Shown one piece after another: positions 20,447-31,184 of a stretch of 36,011 nt of DNA. The stretch's first letter is position 1. Each line of letters opens with the position of its first letter. This stretch comes from Pelargonium cotyledonis. Lineage: Eukaryota; Streptophyta; Magnoliopsida; Geraniales; Geraniaceae. The position numbers and the translations under genes are program-made. The stretch spans positions 1 through 36,011 of the forward strand of contig JAYMTA010000178.1 in assembly GCA_036897625.1 (NCBI GenBank), written 5' to 3'. Below the pieces are notes generated by a model that saw only the letters and a program-made list of their open reading frames with translations, had not been told where the DNA came from and ran no database searches.

Positions 20447-23400
20447 GGCTGTTGATCTCTGTTTGTTTACCAGAAATTGCTTGGAGAGTTGTTGAAACTT
20501 GTGTGTTTGAGTGTCTGAAGCTATTTTCAAACTTTGTGTGGTTTTAGTTGCAGACAGGGCTCTTTGTGCTACTATATGAAACTGTGTTGAGCTCTGTTTG
20601 AATGTGAGAAAATGCTAGGAAAGTTCTAGAAACATATGTTTGATGAGTTTTGAGACAGTATTCAGCATTTTGTTTGGTTTACCTGCACACAGAACTTTTT
20701 TGTGCGACTATTTAGCTCTGTAGATGTTTTTTTTGAGGTATTTAGTTGAGCAAATATGTGATTTTTTAGGTTGTTTGGTTTCTTAGCAATCTAATGGAGA
20801 TTCATTACACTTGCATTTGTACCCAGTCAGTGGCTCATCTGTGGCCTCAGTATCATGTGCTGTGATTTTTTTATTGTATTTATGAATATTTTTTTAGTTG
20901 AGCTGAGTTTGCTGGGATTATTGTTGTATTTATTTTAGTGGCTGTGGGAGCTAATAACGCTGTCTTTCAGATGTTTGTTTTTTTACTCAACGTGTTTACT
21001 GTTCACTTGCCACATGTATTGATCTGGTCGTTTTTTGGCATTTAATTTGTGTTTGATTGAATATGTGTAGATCTTATGTTACATTGTATTTGCTCTTCGT
21101 AGATTCTTTTGGAAACCAATCATCATAATCTAATTATTTGGTTGTTTTGTATGAAATGAATTATGCAGAGGATTCTCTGAAACGTGAGTCTGGAAGTAAG
21201 GTTCAACATGCTAATATCCAAGCATCAAAGGTAAGAATGAAGATAATTATGCTTCATGTGCACGAGTTTTTGAGTGATGTAACTATAGTTTACTATTCTA
21301 CTGATTATGATATTTTTTCCTGTATTTTTACAAAATGGCAACGAGCTTTTGTGTTGTTGCATTTACTAGCTAAACAGGTTGATGTTAATGGTATTAAACC
21401 ATTTGCTTGATTTGCAATCAATCAGAGTGTCTGGTGGCTTTTAGATTTTAGTACTTTACATAATCTAGTTAGTTAGTCTGAGTCATATAGGTCTTAATAT
21501 CTGCCGCAAATAAAGTTTTGTGGTGTAATGAAGAATGCATTGTAGTGTTTTACTAAGGATTCTGGTATTAATTTCCTATAATAATAATTGCATTGTTTTA
21601 GGCATTATGGTCTGCTTCACGTGTGGCTGTATTACTACTATCTTTATTCAATTGATGTCTCATATAGTTGGTATAATACTTGACAGGCTGTTGCCGACGT
21701 AATTCGTACTACTTTGGGTCCTCGGTCCATGTTGAAGATGCTTCTTGATGCTTCTGGAGGTGATTATTCTGCTCATTTTTTTTTAATTAAGTGACGTACA
21801 TATTATAGAATAATTGCGGGGAGATACCTCAAATCTACCAATGGCTGATTGAATGTTGTTCTACATCTAGTTCCTTGTGCTTCAGATTAGTTGACCCGAC
21901 TCGTTTGATCATATAATTGACAGGAATTGTTGTCACCAATGATGGGAACGCAATTCTACGTGAACTTGATCTTGCTCATCCTGCAGCTAAGGTATAGTTT
22001 GTGTCTGTCTTTTTCAATTTTAAATTTCTCTCTTTTATTTTGCTTTGTTTGACGTGTTTGCTCTTTGATTTGTTGCAGTCAATGATTGAACTAAGCCGTA
22101 CACAAGATGAAGAAGTAGGAGATGGAACAACCTCTGTCATTGTCCTTGGTATGCTGACTAGTGACTACTTGCAAGTCTGCAAAATAACAAGTTTGTTGTT
22201 AGTAGTTACGGAATATGGATTAAGCTATGTTTTGGAGTGAAATTATTATAATAGAAGCTATATAATTGAGCTGGTCCCATCTTCAATTAACTGTTTAGTT
22301 TAATGAGTTTTTGATTGTTTCTTTGTTCTATATTTTAATTATATATGCATATCTCTGATTGCTATTTTTCCTCAAATGAGATTATTTTTCTCGTCTTTTT
22401 ATGGCTTTAAGTATAAAACTTTTATTATTGATATATCATGTAGTATTCTTTTGGTTCTTATTTTCGCAATGTAATTTGTTGAAGCTGGTGAGATGCTCCA
22501 TGTTGCGGAAGCCTTCATCGATAAGAAATTTCATCCTACAGTTATATGCCGAGGTAATGCTACAGGTTCTCAAGCCTTTTCACTTTCTTTCTAATTTTTA
22601 TTGTGGATTCGAATTTACTTATGCCTTTTCTTTTTCCCCCTTTAGCTTACAATAAAGCTCTGGAAGATGCTATTGCGGTGCTTGACAAAATTGCTATGAC
22701 TATTGATGCGAAGGATCGTAAGTTCCTTGAACACTTCATTTAGTTTTTCATATTGACAAGTTAATCTAGTTATGATGTCAGCTTATGGGAAGTCCCATAT
22801 TTTCAATGAACACATGTTGATGTTTTGAATCACGTAACCAGTATCTCTCGCTCTCTCTCTCTCTCTCACACATACACACACAAACATGTATTCCATCCTC
22901 TTTCTTTGTCTGTCACTAATGGTGAAAACCTTATAAATTCAGTATTTGAACAATCAGCTTTTGTTTATATCATAGTAGTAATGCGTTCTTTATTTGGCAG
23001 GGGGAACAATGTTGAGCCTAGTGAAGAGCTGTATTGGCACTAAGTTCACCAGCCAGTTTGGCGATCTAGTTGCTGTGAGTACATTCGTCCTACAAGGATA
23101 GACATACTCGATTATATGGGAGTATTTTGGTCAAAATTAGTCCTTCTATGTCGAGGACAAGTCCTCAAATCTGCTTGTTTGTTCTATAGTAGAGTTGGCA
23201 ATTTGGAACTGAATTTGTTGGAACCCAAAACCCAACCCACTTCATGTGGGTTTGGGTTTATAAATAGACCCAATCATTTTTGTTTTTGGTTGGATTGGGT
23301 CAGGTTTGTCATTAGAATTGCAGGTCGGTTAAACCCGCAACCTGCTCTTCTTTTGGGTCGGGATTGGGTTAGGCCACTTCAATCCTACCCGAATCCATAT

Positions 23401-25226
23401 TGCCAGCTCTTCACAATAAAAAAAGTTGTTTCTGGTATGTGCATGTGTGTATGAAATGCTGTGTTTTTTCTGCTACTAATGTGCCTATTTTTCAGGATTT
23501 AGCCATTGATGCTACCACAACTGCTGGGGTGGACCTCGGGCAAGGTCTGCGTGAAGTTGATATTAAGAAATACATTAAGGTTGAGAAAGTCCCTGGAGGC
23601 CAGTTGGAGGATTCAAAGGTTCTTAAGGGAGTGATGTTCAACAAAGACGTCGTTGCTCCGGGAAAAATGAAAAGAAAGATCGTCAATCCGCGCATCATAC
23701 TTCTTGATTGTCCCCTCGAGTACAAGAAAGGAGAGAACCAAACAAATGCCGAACTACTTAAAGAAGAAGACTGGGCAGTAATGTTAAAAATGGAAGAAGA
23801 ATACATTCAGGAAATATGCACGCAGATCTTGAAGTTCAAACCCGATCTAGTAATAACCGAGAAGGGGCTTAGTGACTTGGCTTGCCATTATTTTAGCAAG
23901 GCTGGCGTCACTGCCATCAGGAGGCTGAGGAAGACAGATAACAATAGAATTGCCAAGGCTTGTGGTGCTGTTATTGTCAACAGACCCGATGAATTGCAAG
24001 AATCTGATGTCGGTACCGGGGCCGGGCTATTTGAGGTCAAGAAAATTGGGGATGAGTTCTTTACGTTCATCGTTGATTGCAAGGATCCGAAGGCATGTAC
24101 TGTACTCCTAAGAGGTGCTAGTAAGGATCTTTTGAACGAAGTGGAAAGGAATCTACAGGTATATTTTTTTCGATTTGATGTTCATATACTCATTTGAAGA
24201 GCTTGATGATGATCTATCGCGTGCTTTTGTGACAGGATGCTATGGCTGTAGCAAGAAATATAATCAAGAACCCGAAACTTGTTCCTGGTGGAGGTGCTAC
24301 TGAGTTAACTGTATCTGCTACGCTGAAGCAGAAGAGTTCATCCATTGAAGGCATAGAAAAGGTAAGACCTCTGGGTAATTCTAATAGGGTTGTTTTTGTC
24401 GACATAAATACTGTGGTTGTCCTGGTCCAGACCAGAATGTAAACATCCATGGTTCTGAATATAATCTAATCTTCTTTTTATTGTGTTTGTCTTGATTGTA
24501 AATTTAGTGGCCGTACGAAGCTGCAGCCATAGCTTTTGAGGCTATACCACGGACATTGGCACAGAATTGTGGAGTTAATGTTATTAGGACAATGACAGCT
24601 CTGCAAGGAAAGGTATGCTATATATGTGTGTAATTTGTTGATCTTTAGACTCTAAAGTTAAATGGTGTCCATATATGTGTAATTCGTTGATCTGTAGACT
24701 CTAAAATTGAATGGTGTCCGTATTTATATTAATGCATATTGAAATTTCAATACAGCATGCAAATGGTGAGAATGCGTGGGTCGGCATAGATGGGAACACT
24801 GGTGCAATCTCGGACATGAAAGAGTCTAAGGTAAGCATCAAAACGCTATTTTCATCTCAGTCTTTACTTACTGGTGCACCGTCCATATGGCACCCATAAT
24901 ATGGCATTAAAATGTTTTTGGAATTGGAACCCAGTTCCATCCCATGCATGGTATGATCGTTTTTGAAGATTGAATTTGGTCCAGACATAATACGGTCCAT
25001 TCCAGTTCCATCCTAATCATATTGTATTTGTTCCCATCAGATTTGGGATGCATACAATGTGAAAGCACAAACCTTCAAGACAGCCATAGAGGCTGCATGC
25101 ATGCTACTGAGGATTGACGACATAGTTAGCGGGATCAAGAAGAAGCAAGCTCCTGGCTCAGGTCCTTCGAAGCCTACAGTCGAGACAGAAGCAGACGCCG
25201 ATGGTGAGCAAATTATCCCAGAGTAA
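19577..25226 (+). CDS. CCT3: Chaperonin CCT/TRiC subunit gamma
   Basis: Thirteen exons: 19577-19601, 21169-21230, 21687-21759, 21924-21991, 22079-22148, 22485-22553, 22646-22717, 23001-23074, 23496-24158, 24236-24361, 24508-24612, 24756-24830, 25041-25226. All introns are GT-AG and all phases agree, giving 555 residues, the usual length. The protein starts MQAPVLVLKDSLKRESG and ends EADADGEQIIPE. ATPase motifs are intact: LGPRSMLKMLLDASG, VTNDGNAIL, the GDGTTSVIVL nucleotide loop and GGGATELTVS. The apical domain is coded largely by the 663-bp exon 9. The product forms one position of the eight-membered cytosolic ring that folds tubulin, actin and other proteins. Intron 1 (1567 bp) carries copies of exon 1; intron 8 carries a transposon remnant. 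No lesion is seen. Confidence 0.98.
22844..22885. repeat. (TC)n(CA)n microsatellite in CCT3 intron 7
   Basis: TCTCTCGCTCTCTC-type run passing into CACACATACACACACAAA. Intronic, 115 bp before the exon 8 acceptor, and probably length-variable. Confidence 0.9.
23190..23411. mobile_element. TAGAGnTGrCAAT-family element in CCT3 intron 8
   Basis: Left end TAGAGTTGGCAATTTGG; the complement of the right end is AGAGCTGGCAATATGG. The 222-bp interior is dense in GGGTT/AACCC words (GTGGGTTTGGGTTTA, GGTCGGGATTGGGTTAGG). It ends about 85 bp before the exon 9 acceptor and does not disturb the reading frame. No clear target duplication. Confidence 0.55.
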
Positions 25227-25641
25227 CAACATTAAGAAACTGATTCAAAACCTTAAGAGACTAAAAACAAAAATGGTAAAAGAAACAGATTGATTCGGAT
25301 GTTTGGGGGATGCTCGTTTTGTAGCAATGGTGTTTAGTAAAATTTCTCGTTTCGAATTTTGGTTGCAGTTTTGGGTTATCAATCGAGGCTCTGTTTTTAA
25401 TTATATATGGTATGACTTTTGTAGTGCTGTTGTATTTTGTTCATATGGAACTGTTAAAATGAGCTTTTGTGTTCATATATGGATTTTAGTTACAATCCTG
25501 GTTTTTGATAGATCGATCTTTGGGTTCGAACAATGTCTTTGTTCACTGAGCAAATGTTTTGGTATTTTGGGTCTGAATATTGCTATAAACGCTAATATGT
25601 AGGTGTGGATGACGTGTTGTTTCTAGAATATGTAGATAGTG
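25227..25641. other. CCT3 3' UTR and short intergenic region
   Basis: T-rich tail of the CCT3 transcript, probably to about 25590. A 99-codon plus frame (25303-25602) falls in this presumed UTR, has no family resemblance and is not called. Confidence 0.5.
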
Positions 25642-25720
25642 CCACGTGGTGACACTAGTCAGCTTTTGCTGATAAAACACATGCAACTTGCCACGTGTAC
25701 GAAATTGCCACTTATAAATA
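25642..25720 (+). promoter_or_regulatory. Seed/ABA-type promoter: two G-box ABREs, RY motif, TATA box
   Basis: CCACGTGG at 25642-25649 and CCACGTGTAC at 25691-25700 are G-box/ABRE cores. CATGCA at 25680-25685 is an RY element. TATAAATA lies at 25713-25720, 61 bp before the start codon. ABRE plus RY is the combination bound by bZIP factors and the B3 factors ABI3/FUS3 in maturing seeds. All motifs are seen directly; activity is inferred. Confidence 0.75.
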
Positions 25721-25780
25721 CCGATCCAAATTTAGACTTGAGTTCTAAGTTGCATTTGCTGAGTGTTGAGAGAGAAAAGA

Positions 25781-26059
25781 ATGGCTAAGAGCAAGGATGA
25801 TATCACGTACGCTACGGCTCAAGCTAAGCTATCAGAGGACGAGTCTCTGAGGATTCAATACAATGCGGGGACACCTCTCGAAGGAGGCAAGATTTCTGAT
25901 TCTCAACCGGTCGATCTATTTTCTGGTGCTAGCAACCTATCAAAAGCTCGCGATCATGATAGTCAAGATGTTAGCGATCGTGGTCAGTCTCAGCTTCAAC
26001 GTGATGATGAAGGTGATGAATCGAACAAAAATGGTCATGATGAATTAAAGTTAGATTGA
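25781..26059 (+). CDS. Small hydrophilic seed-maturation (LEA-like) protein
   Basis: Single exon, 92 residues, starting MAKSKDDITYATAQAKLSED and continuing with a PLEGGKISDSQPVDLFSGA block. The C-terminal half is very hydrophilic, rich in Asp, Ser, Asn, Gln and Lys, and probably disordered. It has no signal peptide or membrane segment. The N-terminal half resembles my memory of Arabidopsis At3g12960 (seed maturation protein). Such proteins accumulate in drying seeds and are thought to protect cell contents. The ATG at 25781 was chosen over an in-frame upstream TTG. ABRE, RY and TATA elements immediately upstream support a seed/ABA-regulated gene. Family assignment is fairly sure; the exact role is unknown. 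Confidence 0.85.
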   Translation: MAKSKDDITYATAQAKLSEDESLRIQYNAGTPLEGGKISDSQPVDLFSGASNLSKARDHDSQDVSDRGQSQLQRDDEGDESNKNGHDELKLD

Positions 26060-26484
26060 AGGTTTGAAGGAGTTTTAGTTTTAGGGTTTTAGATTGCTAG
26101 CTTTGTTGTTTGTTTTTCGTTTTAGTAACTTAGTATATTTGGTTTGAGTTTCATTTTAGATTTAGATTCTAGAAATGGTTATGAGTAATTGGGTTAAATG
26201 TTTATTTCATGATGGTTATTTTGTTTTAGATTCAATCTTTGTTCTAGTTTTCTTATATATTTAAATTTAGATAAAGAAGGGTGGTAGAAGATGATTAATT
26301 CATTTAGTTGTCATGAATTAGGTTCTTAGAAAGTCAATGCCTCAATATTAGCTCAAACAATCATTGTTGATTGATTGACCCTCGATGCCTCCAAAAGTAT
26401 TATATGCATAGTTTACAGCTCGAGGCGCGAAATGTCTTTTTCTAAATAATAAACAGAACAAACACGATTTGACCAGTCACGACA
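26060..26484. other. 3' flank of the seed-maturation gene
   Basis: T-rich sequence, probably 3' UTR for the first 150-250 bp. Nothing else is recognisable. Confidence 0.5.
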
Positions 26485-26632
26485 CTTCACAAATTTGCCT
26501 TTCCTTCTACAAGAGAACAACTATGAAACTTGTATAAACATAGCATCTAAGCTAACAGCTTCACAAATTTGCCTTTTCTTCTACAAGAGAACAACTATGA
26601 AACTTGTATAAACATGGCATCTAAGCTAACAG
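26485..26632. repeat. Recent 74-bp tandem duplication
   Basis: Two adjacent copies, 26485-26558 and 26559-26632, each beginning CTTCACAAATTTGCC and ending CTAAGCTAACAG, differ at two positions. The near identity implies a recent event. It is non-coding; the 69-codon frame over copy 2 (26569-26778) is not supported. Confidence 0.95.
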
Positions 26633-26832
26633 CTTCTAAAACTAAAGAAACAATCAACCAACAATCCAACGGAGTCACGAAATCTAAAGTTCACATTGAT
26701 TCTACAAACAATGAGACAAAAATGAAAATAACCCCACAAACTCAAAGATCATGGTCGAAATATGAGAATATTTTGTAACTATGAACTTAATTAAAACCCA
26801 AACTAGAAAAGAAACCTAATTCAAAAAAGGGT

Positions 26833-27662
26833 CTAAAACTTTTGTGTTCTAGAGCATTCATTTTGTTTTTGTTCCAACATATCTGTCCCGCAATATAAAA
26901 TTACACCCACAATTACAAATCCACTAAAAAAAAAAATCTTTCTTATATGAATGCAGCTAATCATGGATTCCCAATCCGAACTTCCAATGTAATAATATTT
27001 TCTTGTATCAACCACATTATTCAAGGAAGAAAAATTTGAAGAATCCAATACCTTTATTGTCAAGTTATTGCACACAACACTCTCCGAACCTCCCATATCC
27101 AACCTCTTATTTCTCAACTTCATGTGCATGTCAAATTTGGCCCATAACTTTGAACATTTACGAAACCCTAACCCTAATCTATCTTTATCATTGTCCGTAC
27201 AATTTTCAACGAGAACCGAGTAGGGGACCAAAAATGGGGCATGTAAGGTGTCCCGTCGACCGGATTTCTGAGTCAACGGCTCAAGAGTTGTGTTGGAGAG
27301 AGCTTCTGTTTCATGGAACAAGGAGGCAATGATTTTGTCATATGAAACATGTTGATCATTAAGGTTTTCTAGGGAAAAGGCGACGGAGAAATTAAAACTA
27401 GCCGTTGTGTTTTGCTTGCCGGTGAAGAAATAGAAGATGTTACCGTTAGGGATTTGAGTGCTAATAAGGGACGAGTGGGAACGAGTGCTATGAAAATCCA
27501 TAAAGCTGAACTGTAAAACAGAATTGCTGCGGAGGCTGCTGATAAGTAGAGTATCCATGATATTCTGATCATGCCATCTTCGTCGTCGGTGGAAGCTCCG
27601 GCAGCCGGGGCTGATCGGTAACCAAACACGTTGGGTGCATTTTGATGATAAATCGGAAACAT
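26833..27662 (-). pseudogene. LEA_2/NDR1-like gene, type C, frameshifted
   Basis: The N-terminal frame starts at 27662 (MFPIYHQNAPNVFGYRSAPA). It has a hydrophobic segment WILYLSAASAAILFYSSALW, the expected membrane anchor, and runs to about 27440. The LEA_2 body then continues in another frame (TGKQNTTASFNFSVAFSLEN, YDKIIASLFHETEA), ending at 26833. A one-base loss between about 27425 and 27480 explains the switch; no intron with good borders was found. The C-terminus does not end like its relatives: after DWES it runs on for about 43 residues, including a second hydrophobic stretch KIFFFSGFVIVGVILYCG. The body also has an expanded loop before the conserved GLGFRKCSKLWAKFDMH block. It is either a pseudogene or a gene with a sequencing error. 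Confidence 0.7.
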
Positions 27663-28103
27663 GGTTACTAATAGGTAGCTATAGATTGCTAGGGTTTTAT
27701 GAAGTGAAGAATAGTTTCGAGCTGACCATAAAACTAGAAATATTTTATCGGTTCAAAATGAGTGTTTACTTTATTCGTGGAAAAGTTTGTTACGCATAAA
27801 TCACGAACAATATGTTTGACATGGAGGAATAGTGAACAACATGACGTGAAACAATCCAATTTATCACCCAAAAAAATCTGCTTCTTAGTTATTTTACAAA
27901 GTTTGTTACAAATAAATTACAAATAATATATATGAGGCTTAATGGAAATAATATAACTCTAACTAATCTCTCTTGAATTTCTACATAATTGAATGGAGCA
28001 ATTATGTATGTATGTATGTTGAAAATTGAATATAATCTCAAATTTTTTGTTATTATCAAAACAAGACAATTATATTTAGAAAAAAAACTAAACATAGGTC
28101 ATT
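27663..28103. other. Intergenic, C to A spacer
   Basis: AT-rich, with no gene. It contains a short TATG microsatellite near 28003-28019. The 68-codon minus frame (27889-28095) is a chance frame. Confidence 0.5.
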
Positions 28104-28261
28104 GGTTGCAGTTATAAACTGCTATATAAAGTGACATACCGCAGCGCGTTTTGGGCTTTAATACTGCAGTTTGAAAACTGCAACAAAAAATACTTTTATT
28201 GCTTTACATTGCAGTTTGATACTGTTGTGCTTTCATTTTGTTGCAACTTAGAACTGCAACC
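28104..28261. mobile_element. CTGCAG-rich MITE-like element
   Basis: 158 bp, bounded by GGTTGCAGTT and its inverse AACTGCAACC. The interior has three more TGCAGTTT/AAACTGC palindromic units. Flanks ATAGGTCAT and ATAGGCAT could be a damaged 9-bp target duplication. It is related in motif content to 1306-1702 and 32235-32345 but has different termini. Confidence 0.5.
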
Positions 28262-28666
28262 ATAGGCATCAGCATTTGTAAACTATCAATGGTGAAAATA
28301 TTAGAATTAATGGTGAGGCTTTGGTAGGTAGCTAGTGGCCGAAAGAGCATAAATAGAAATGTGATGAATAATAAGAATAGTACAGGATCGATTAATATAA
28401 AAATTAATGTTTGAACGAACACTTAATTATTATATATACAAACACTTACAATATGCATTGCCACACTTTGGAAAACATTAAAAAAGATGGATTAACAAAA
28501 GATCACTAACTTCTTAATTATTATGGTCTACTAATATTACCAAGATTACTATATATATATAGACTTACAATAAAAAGATGGATTAAGTGAAAAACATGGT
28601 CCACTAACTTATTAGTACTAGCAATCATCAATTCATCAATACATTTAATTTCTTGAACTATCATCT
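28262..28666. other. A-gene 3' flank
   Basis: AT-rich. The part from about 28490 onward matches 32996-33181 in front of the A' stop codon (AGTGAAAAACATGGTC and ATTTAATTTCTTGAACTATC shared). This is evidence that the block duplication includes the 3' flank. Confidence 0.6.
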
Positions 28667-29431
28667 TCAACAATCACCCCAATCAGCCTCCCAAGTCAAC
28701 CTTTCAGCATGACATTTTCTTGAATTATCACTATAATCAGCCAGCACGATCGGAGAGTCCAAGGAAGAATTTGAAACAAATACCTTAATCAAATCCTCGC
28801 ACAAAACACTCATGTAACCTCTCTCAATATCCTCCTTGTCTTTCCCTTTGACGTGCGTGTCCATATAAAATCTTGCAGAGAGCGTAAACAATTTACAAAA
28901 CCCTAATCCGTATTGACTTGCCACGCCAGTGTCACATGTATCTGCAACGCTTAAAACATGTCGCTCGTGCAATGACTCGATGGGGATCGGGAAGCTCGCA
29001 TTAGGCAATGCGGAAATGGAGAGCCGAATAGATTTGTAGAACAAGGAGAAGATGATGTTGTCATAGTGGAGAGCAATTCCTTTTCGATAGAAACTAGGGT
29101 TTTGCAATGAATAGTCAACGACCGGGACAGAACTATCCGTTGAGTTCTTGTTTTCCGGCGACAGTGACAAGCTAAGTTTCAGATTGGGATGACAATAAGC
29201 AGGTTTCTTCCTAAAGAATGATGAGGGTAGGTAGGACAAATCGGAAATAAGAATTATTATGATAAATACGACAAGCAAGATATTTAGCGATTTTTCATAG
29301 GTGGTGTTGAACTCCTTGCCGAAGAAGTTACACGTCTCGGTGGTGCCAGCGCCGGCGTCGGCGGCTCCGGCAGAGGCGGTGTTAGGGTAGCCAATCACGT
29401 TGGTTGAGTCTCTTCGGAAACAACGAGACAT
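28667..29431 (-). CDS. LEA_2/NDR1-HIN1-like membrane protein, type A
   Basis: Intact 254-residue frame, MSRCFRRDSTNVIGYP to EADWGDC. A Ala/Gly/Thr-rich cytosolic tail is followed by one membrane segment at about 49-63 (ILLVVFIIIILIS) and an RKKPAYCHP junction. Then comes an extracellular LEA_2 (LEA14-like) beta-sandwich with the hallmark YSLQNPS...YDNIIFSLFY at about 108-133. There are several NxS/T sites, and Cys in CDTGVASQYGLGFC, CEDLIK and SRKCH may pair. NDR1/HIN1-like proteins are plasma-membrane proteins, some linked to pathogen response; function here is inferred only by family. A TATATAAAC-type TATA box lies about 40 bp upstream of the ATG (near 29471). It is the closest paralogue of 33182-33934. 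Confidence 0.88.
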   Translation of the reverse strand: MSRCFRRDSTNVIGYPNTASAGAADAGAGTTETCNFFGKEFNTTYEKSLNILLVVFIIIILISDLSYLPSSFFRKKPAYCHPNLKLSLSLSPENKNSTDSSVPVVDYSLQNPSFYRKGIALHYDNIIFSLFYKSIRLSISALPNASFPIPIESLHERHVLSVADTCDTGVASQYGLGFCKLFTLSARFYMDTHVKGKDKEDIERGYMSVLCEDLIKVFVSNSSLDSPIVLADYSDNSRKCHAERLTWEADWGDC

Positions 29432-30419
29432 TGTTTTTGTGTAGAAGATGATTTAGTTAGTGATCATGAGTTTATATATAAGAAATTAAATTCAAAAAAA
29501 CATTTGTTGAATATATTTAGGGTTAATAGAGTGTATGGTTGATTTATTAAGTGATAAGCTCCAACAATATAATATTTTAAATATAAGTGTATCTATAGTT
29601 AGTTGCAAGAATCATTTACCAAATCTTAATCTGAAACAAACTATTTAATGGATTCGTGATTTAACGGACAATTTGTGTCGTAATGTGACGCACGATATGA
29701 ACTTCTTCTTTCGTTATTCTTTTTGATGAAAACCACACACGACATGGACTTAGCTTCTTGGTCTCACACATTATAATCGCGTGGTATTTATGTTGGAGAA
29801 CCCGATATACTTAGCAATCGTGTCGTGTTTATGTCTTGTCTTCAAAAAATGTAGCACGATTGACTACTCTTGTTGTGGCATTGATAACTTGCACAACTCG
29901 CCCAACATGTGTCCTTAATGATATAACTATAAATTAATTTTAATAACGTGCTAAATGTCTTGGGTAATGTTATGCTAAATAACGTGTTGGTTCTGTCATG
30001 TAGAATGTTTTGAGTTGTGTTACTGTCAATTATGTCGTATTCAGCCAACATGACCATTTCATTTATTGTATTAAATGTGTTTTGCTCATATTTTGTGTTT
30101 ATAAACGTGTCAATATGTTCTTGTTCAACCGTTCAATACTAGCATTTATATTAAAAATGTCGAATTCATGTTGAATCGTGCAACACACAGTTAATTTTCA
30201 ATACTACACGAACACGACACAAACACTAGGTGTAAGAAAGTATCATGAATTTATGCTTGATCGATTATGATAGTTCATTGAAGGCAACAAAACAAGAAAG
30301 CATCATGAACTAATTATAGACTTCGAAATTAAACAACTCCTTATTAAAAACACATCACAACCAACTTATTATCACTAATAATTAAGATAATCAAATAACT
30401 TATCAAATTTATGGTGTAA
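29432..30419. other. A-B spacer with CGTGTC-rich decayed repeat
   Basis: The first 200 bp are the A promoter. From about 29640 to 30240 the sequence is rich in GTGTCG/CACGAC words (for example ACACGAACACGACACAAAC at 30205-30223), resembling a common plant repeat. Parts align with 34290-34690 in the second block. The 71-codon minus frame at 29842-30057 is spurious. Confidence 0.5.
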
Positions 30420-31184
30420 TTATTCATCATAATTCCTTTCACACTCGTTGTAATCATGCCAACTCAATGACTCTCTGTGACATTTTCTTGAATTTTCAAT
30501 ATCATCCACCAAAACGATCGGAGAGTCCGAGGAAGAATTCGAAACCAAGACCTTAATCAAATCCTTGCACACAATTCTCATGTAACCTTTTTGAAGCTCT
30601 TTATTTTTGTCTTTCACGTGTATGTCCATATAAAATCTTGCCGAGAGAATAAAATTTCTACAAAACCTTAATCCGAACTGACTCGCCATGTCAACGTCAC
30701 ATACATCGCCGGTCTCATATTGCTCGTGCAGTTTCTCTCCGGGAACCGGAACACTCACATTAACGATGTCTCGTTGACCGTCTCCCTGAGTCAACTCCGG
30801 TGATGTGAAATAGATGTCGGGGACAATTAAAGATTTGTAGAACAAAGAGACGATGATGTTGTCATAGTAAATAATATATCCACCGTCACGGTAACTAGGG
30901 TTTTGCAATGTAAAGTCAACTGCCGGACGAAAACTAGCCGTTGAGTTTTCATTTCGTGGCGGGAAAGCTACCGGTGGTAGCAATCTGAGTTTGAAATCGG
31001 GACTACAATAAATGGGTTTTGAAGAAGTCCAAAAGAGCAGTGGGGTTAAAATTGGGAGCCAAAGAAGAACTAAGAAGGTTGTTAAGAGACAGCATGAGAT
31101 GGGCTTCAGTTTGATTTTGGGGATGACGTCATTGCCGGCGGCGGGGTAGCCTATGACGGTGGAGGTTGTGGCGGCCGGAGACAT
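30420..31184 (-). CDS. LEA_2/NDR1-HIN1-like membrane protein, type B
   Basis: Intact 254-residue frame from the ATG at 31184 (MSPAATTSTVIGYPAAGNDV). The frame stays open 22 codons further upstream, but only to a TTG. A short cytosolic tail leads to one membrane segment at about 31-53 (CCLLTTFLVLLWLPILTPLL). Then come SSKPIYCSPDFKLRLLPP and the LEA_2 domain with DFTLQNPS and IIYYDNIIVSLFYK. Compared with type A it has a longer loop (YFTSPELTQGDGQRDIVNVS). Conserved Cys lie in CDVDMASQFGLRFC, CKDLIKV and SRKCH, and there are several potential N-glycosylation sites. A single-span type II protein with its domain outside the cell is expected. Its partner is the broken copy at 35291-36011. Confidence 0.88.
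   Translation of the reverse strand: MSPAATTSTVIGYPAAGNDVIPKIKLKPISCCLLTTFLVLLWLPILTPLLFWTSSKPIYCSPDFKLRLLPPVAFPPRNENSTASFRPAVDFTLQNPSYRDGGYIIYYDNIIVSLFYKSLIVPDIYFTSPELTQGDGQRDIVNVSVPVPGEKLHEQYETGDVCDVDMASQFGLRFCRNFILSARFYMDIHVKDKNKELQKGYMRIVCKDLIKVLVSNSSSDSPIVLVDDIENSRKCHRESLSWHDYNECERNYDE

Noticed and set aside
23400..24197. Single 265-codon frame as a stand-alone gene
   Set aside because: It is CCT3 exon 9 with intronic codons at both ends. Splice sites at 23495 and 24159 and phase place it inside CCT3.
23492..24450. Minus-strand frames of 64-104 codons opposite CCT3
   Set aside because: Shadows of the CCT3 coding strand with no independent similarity.
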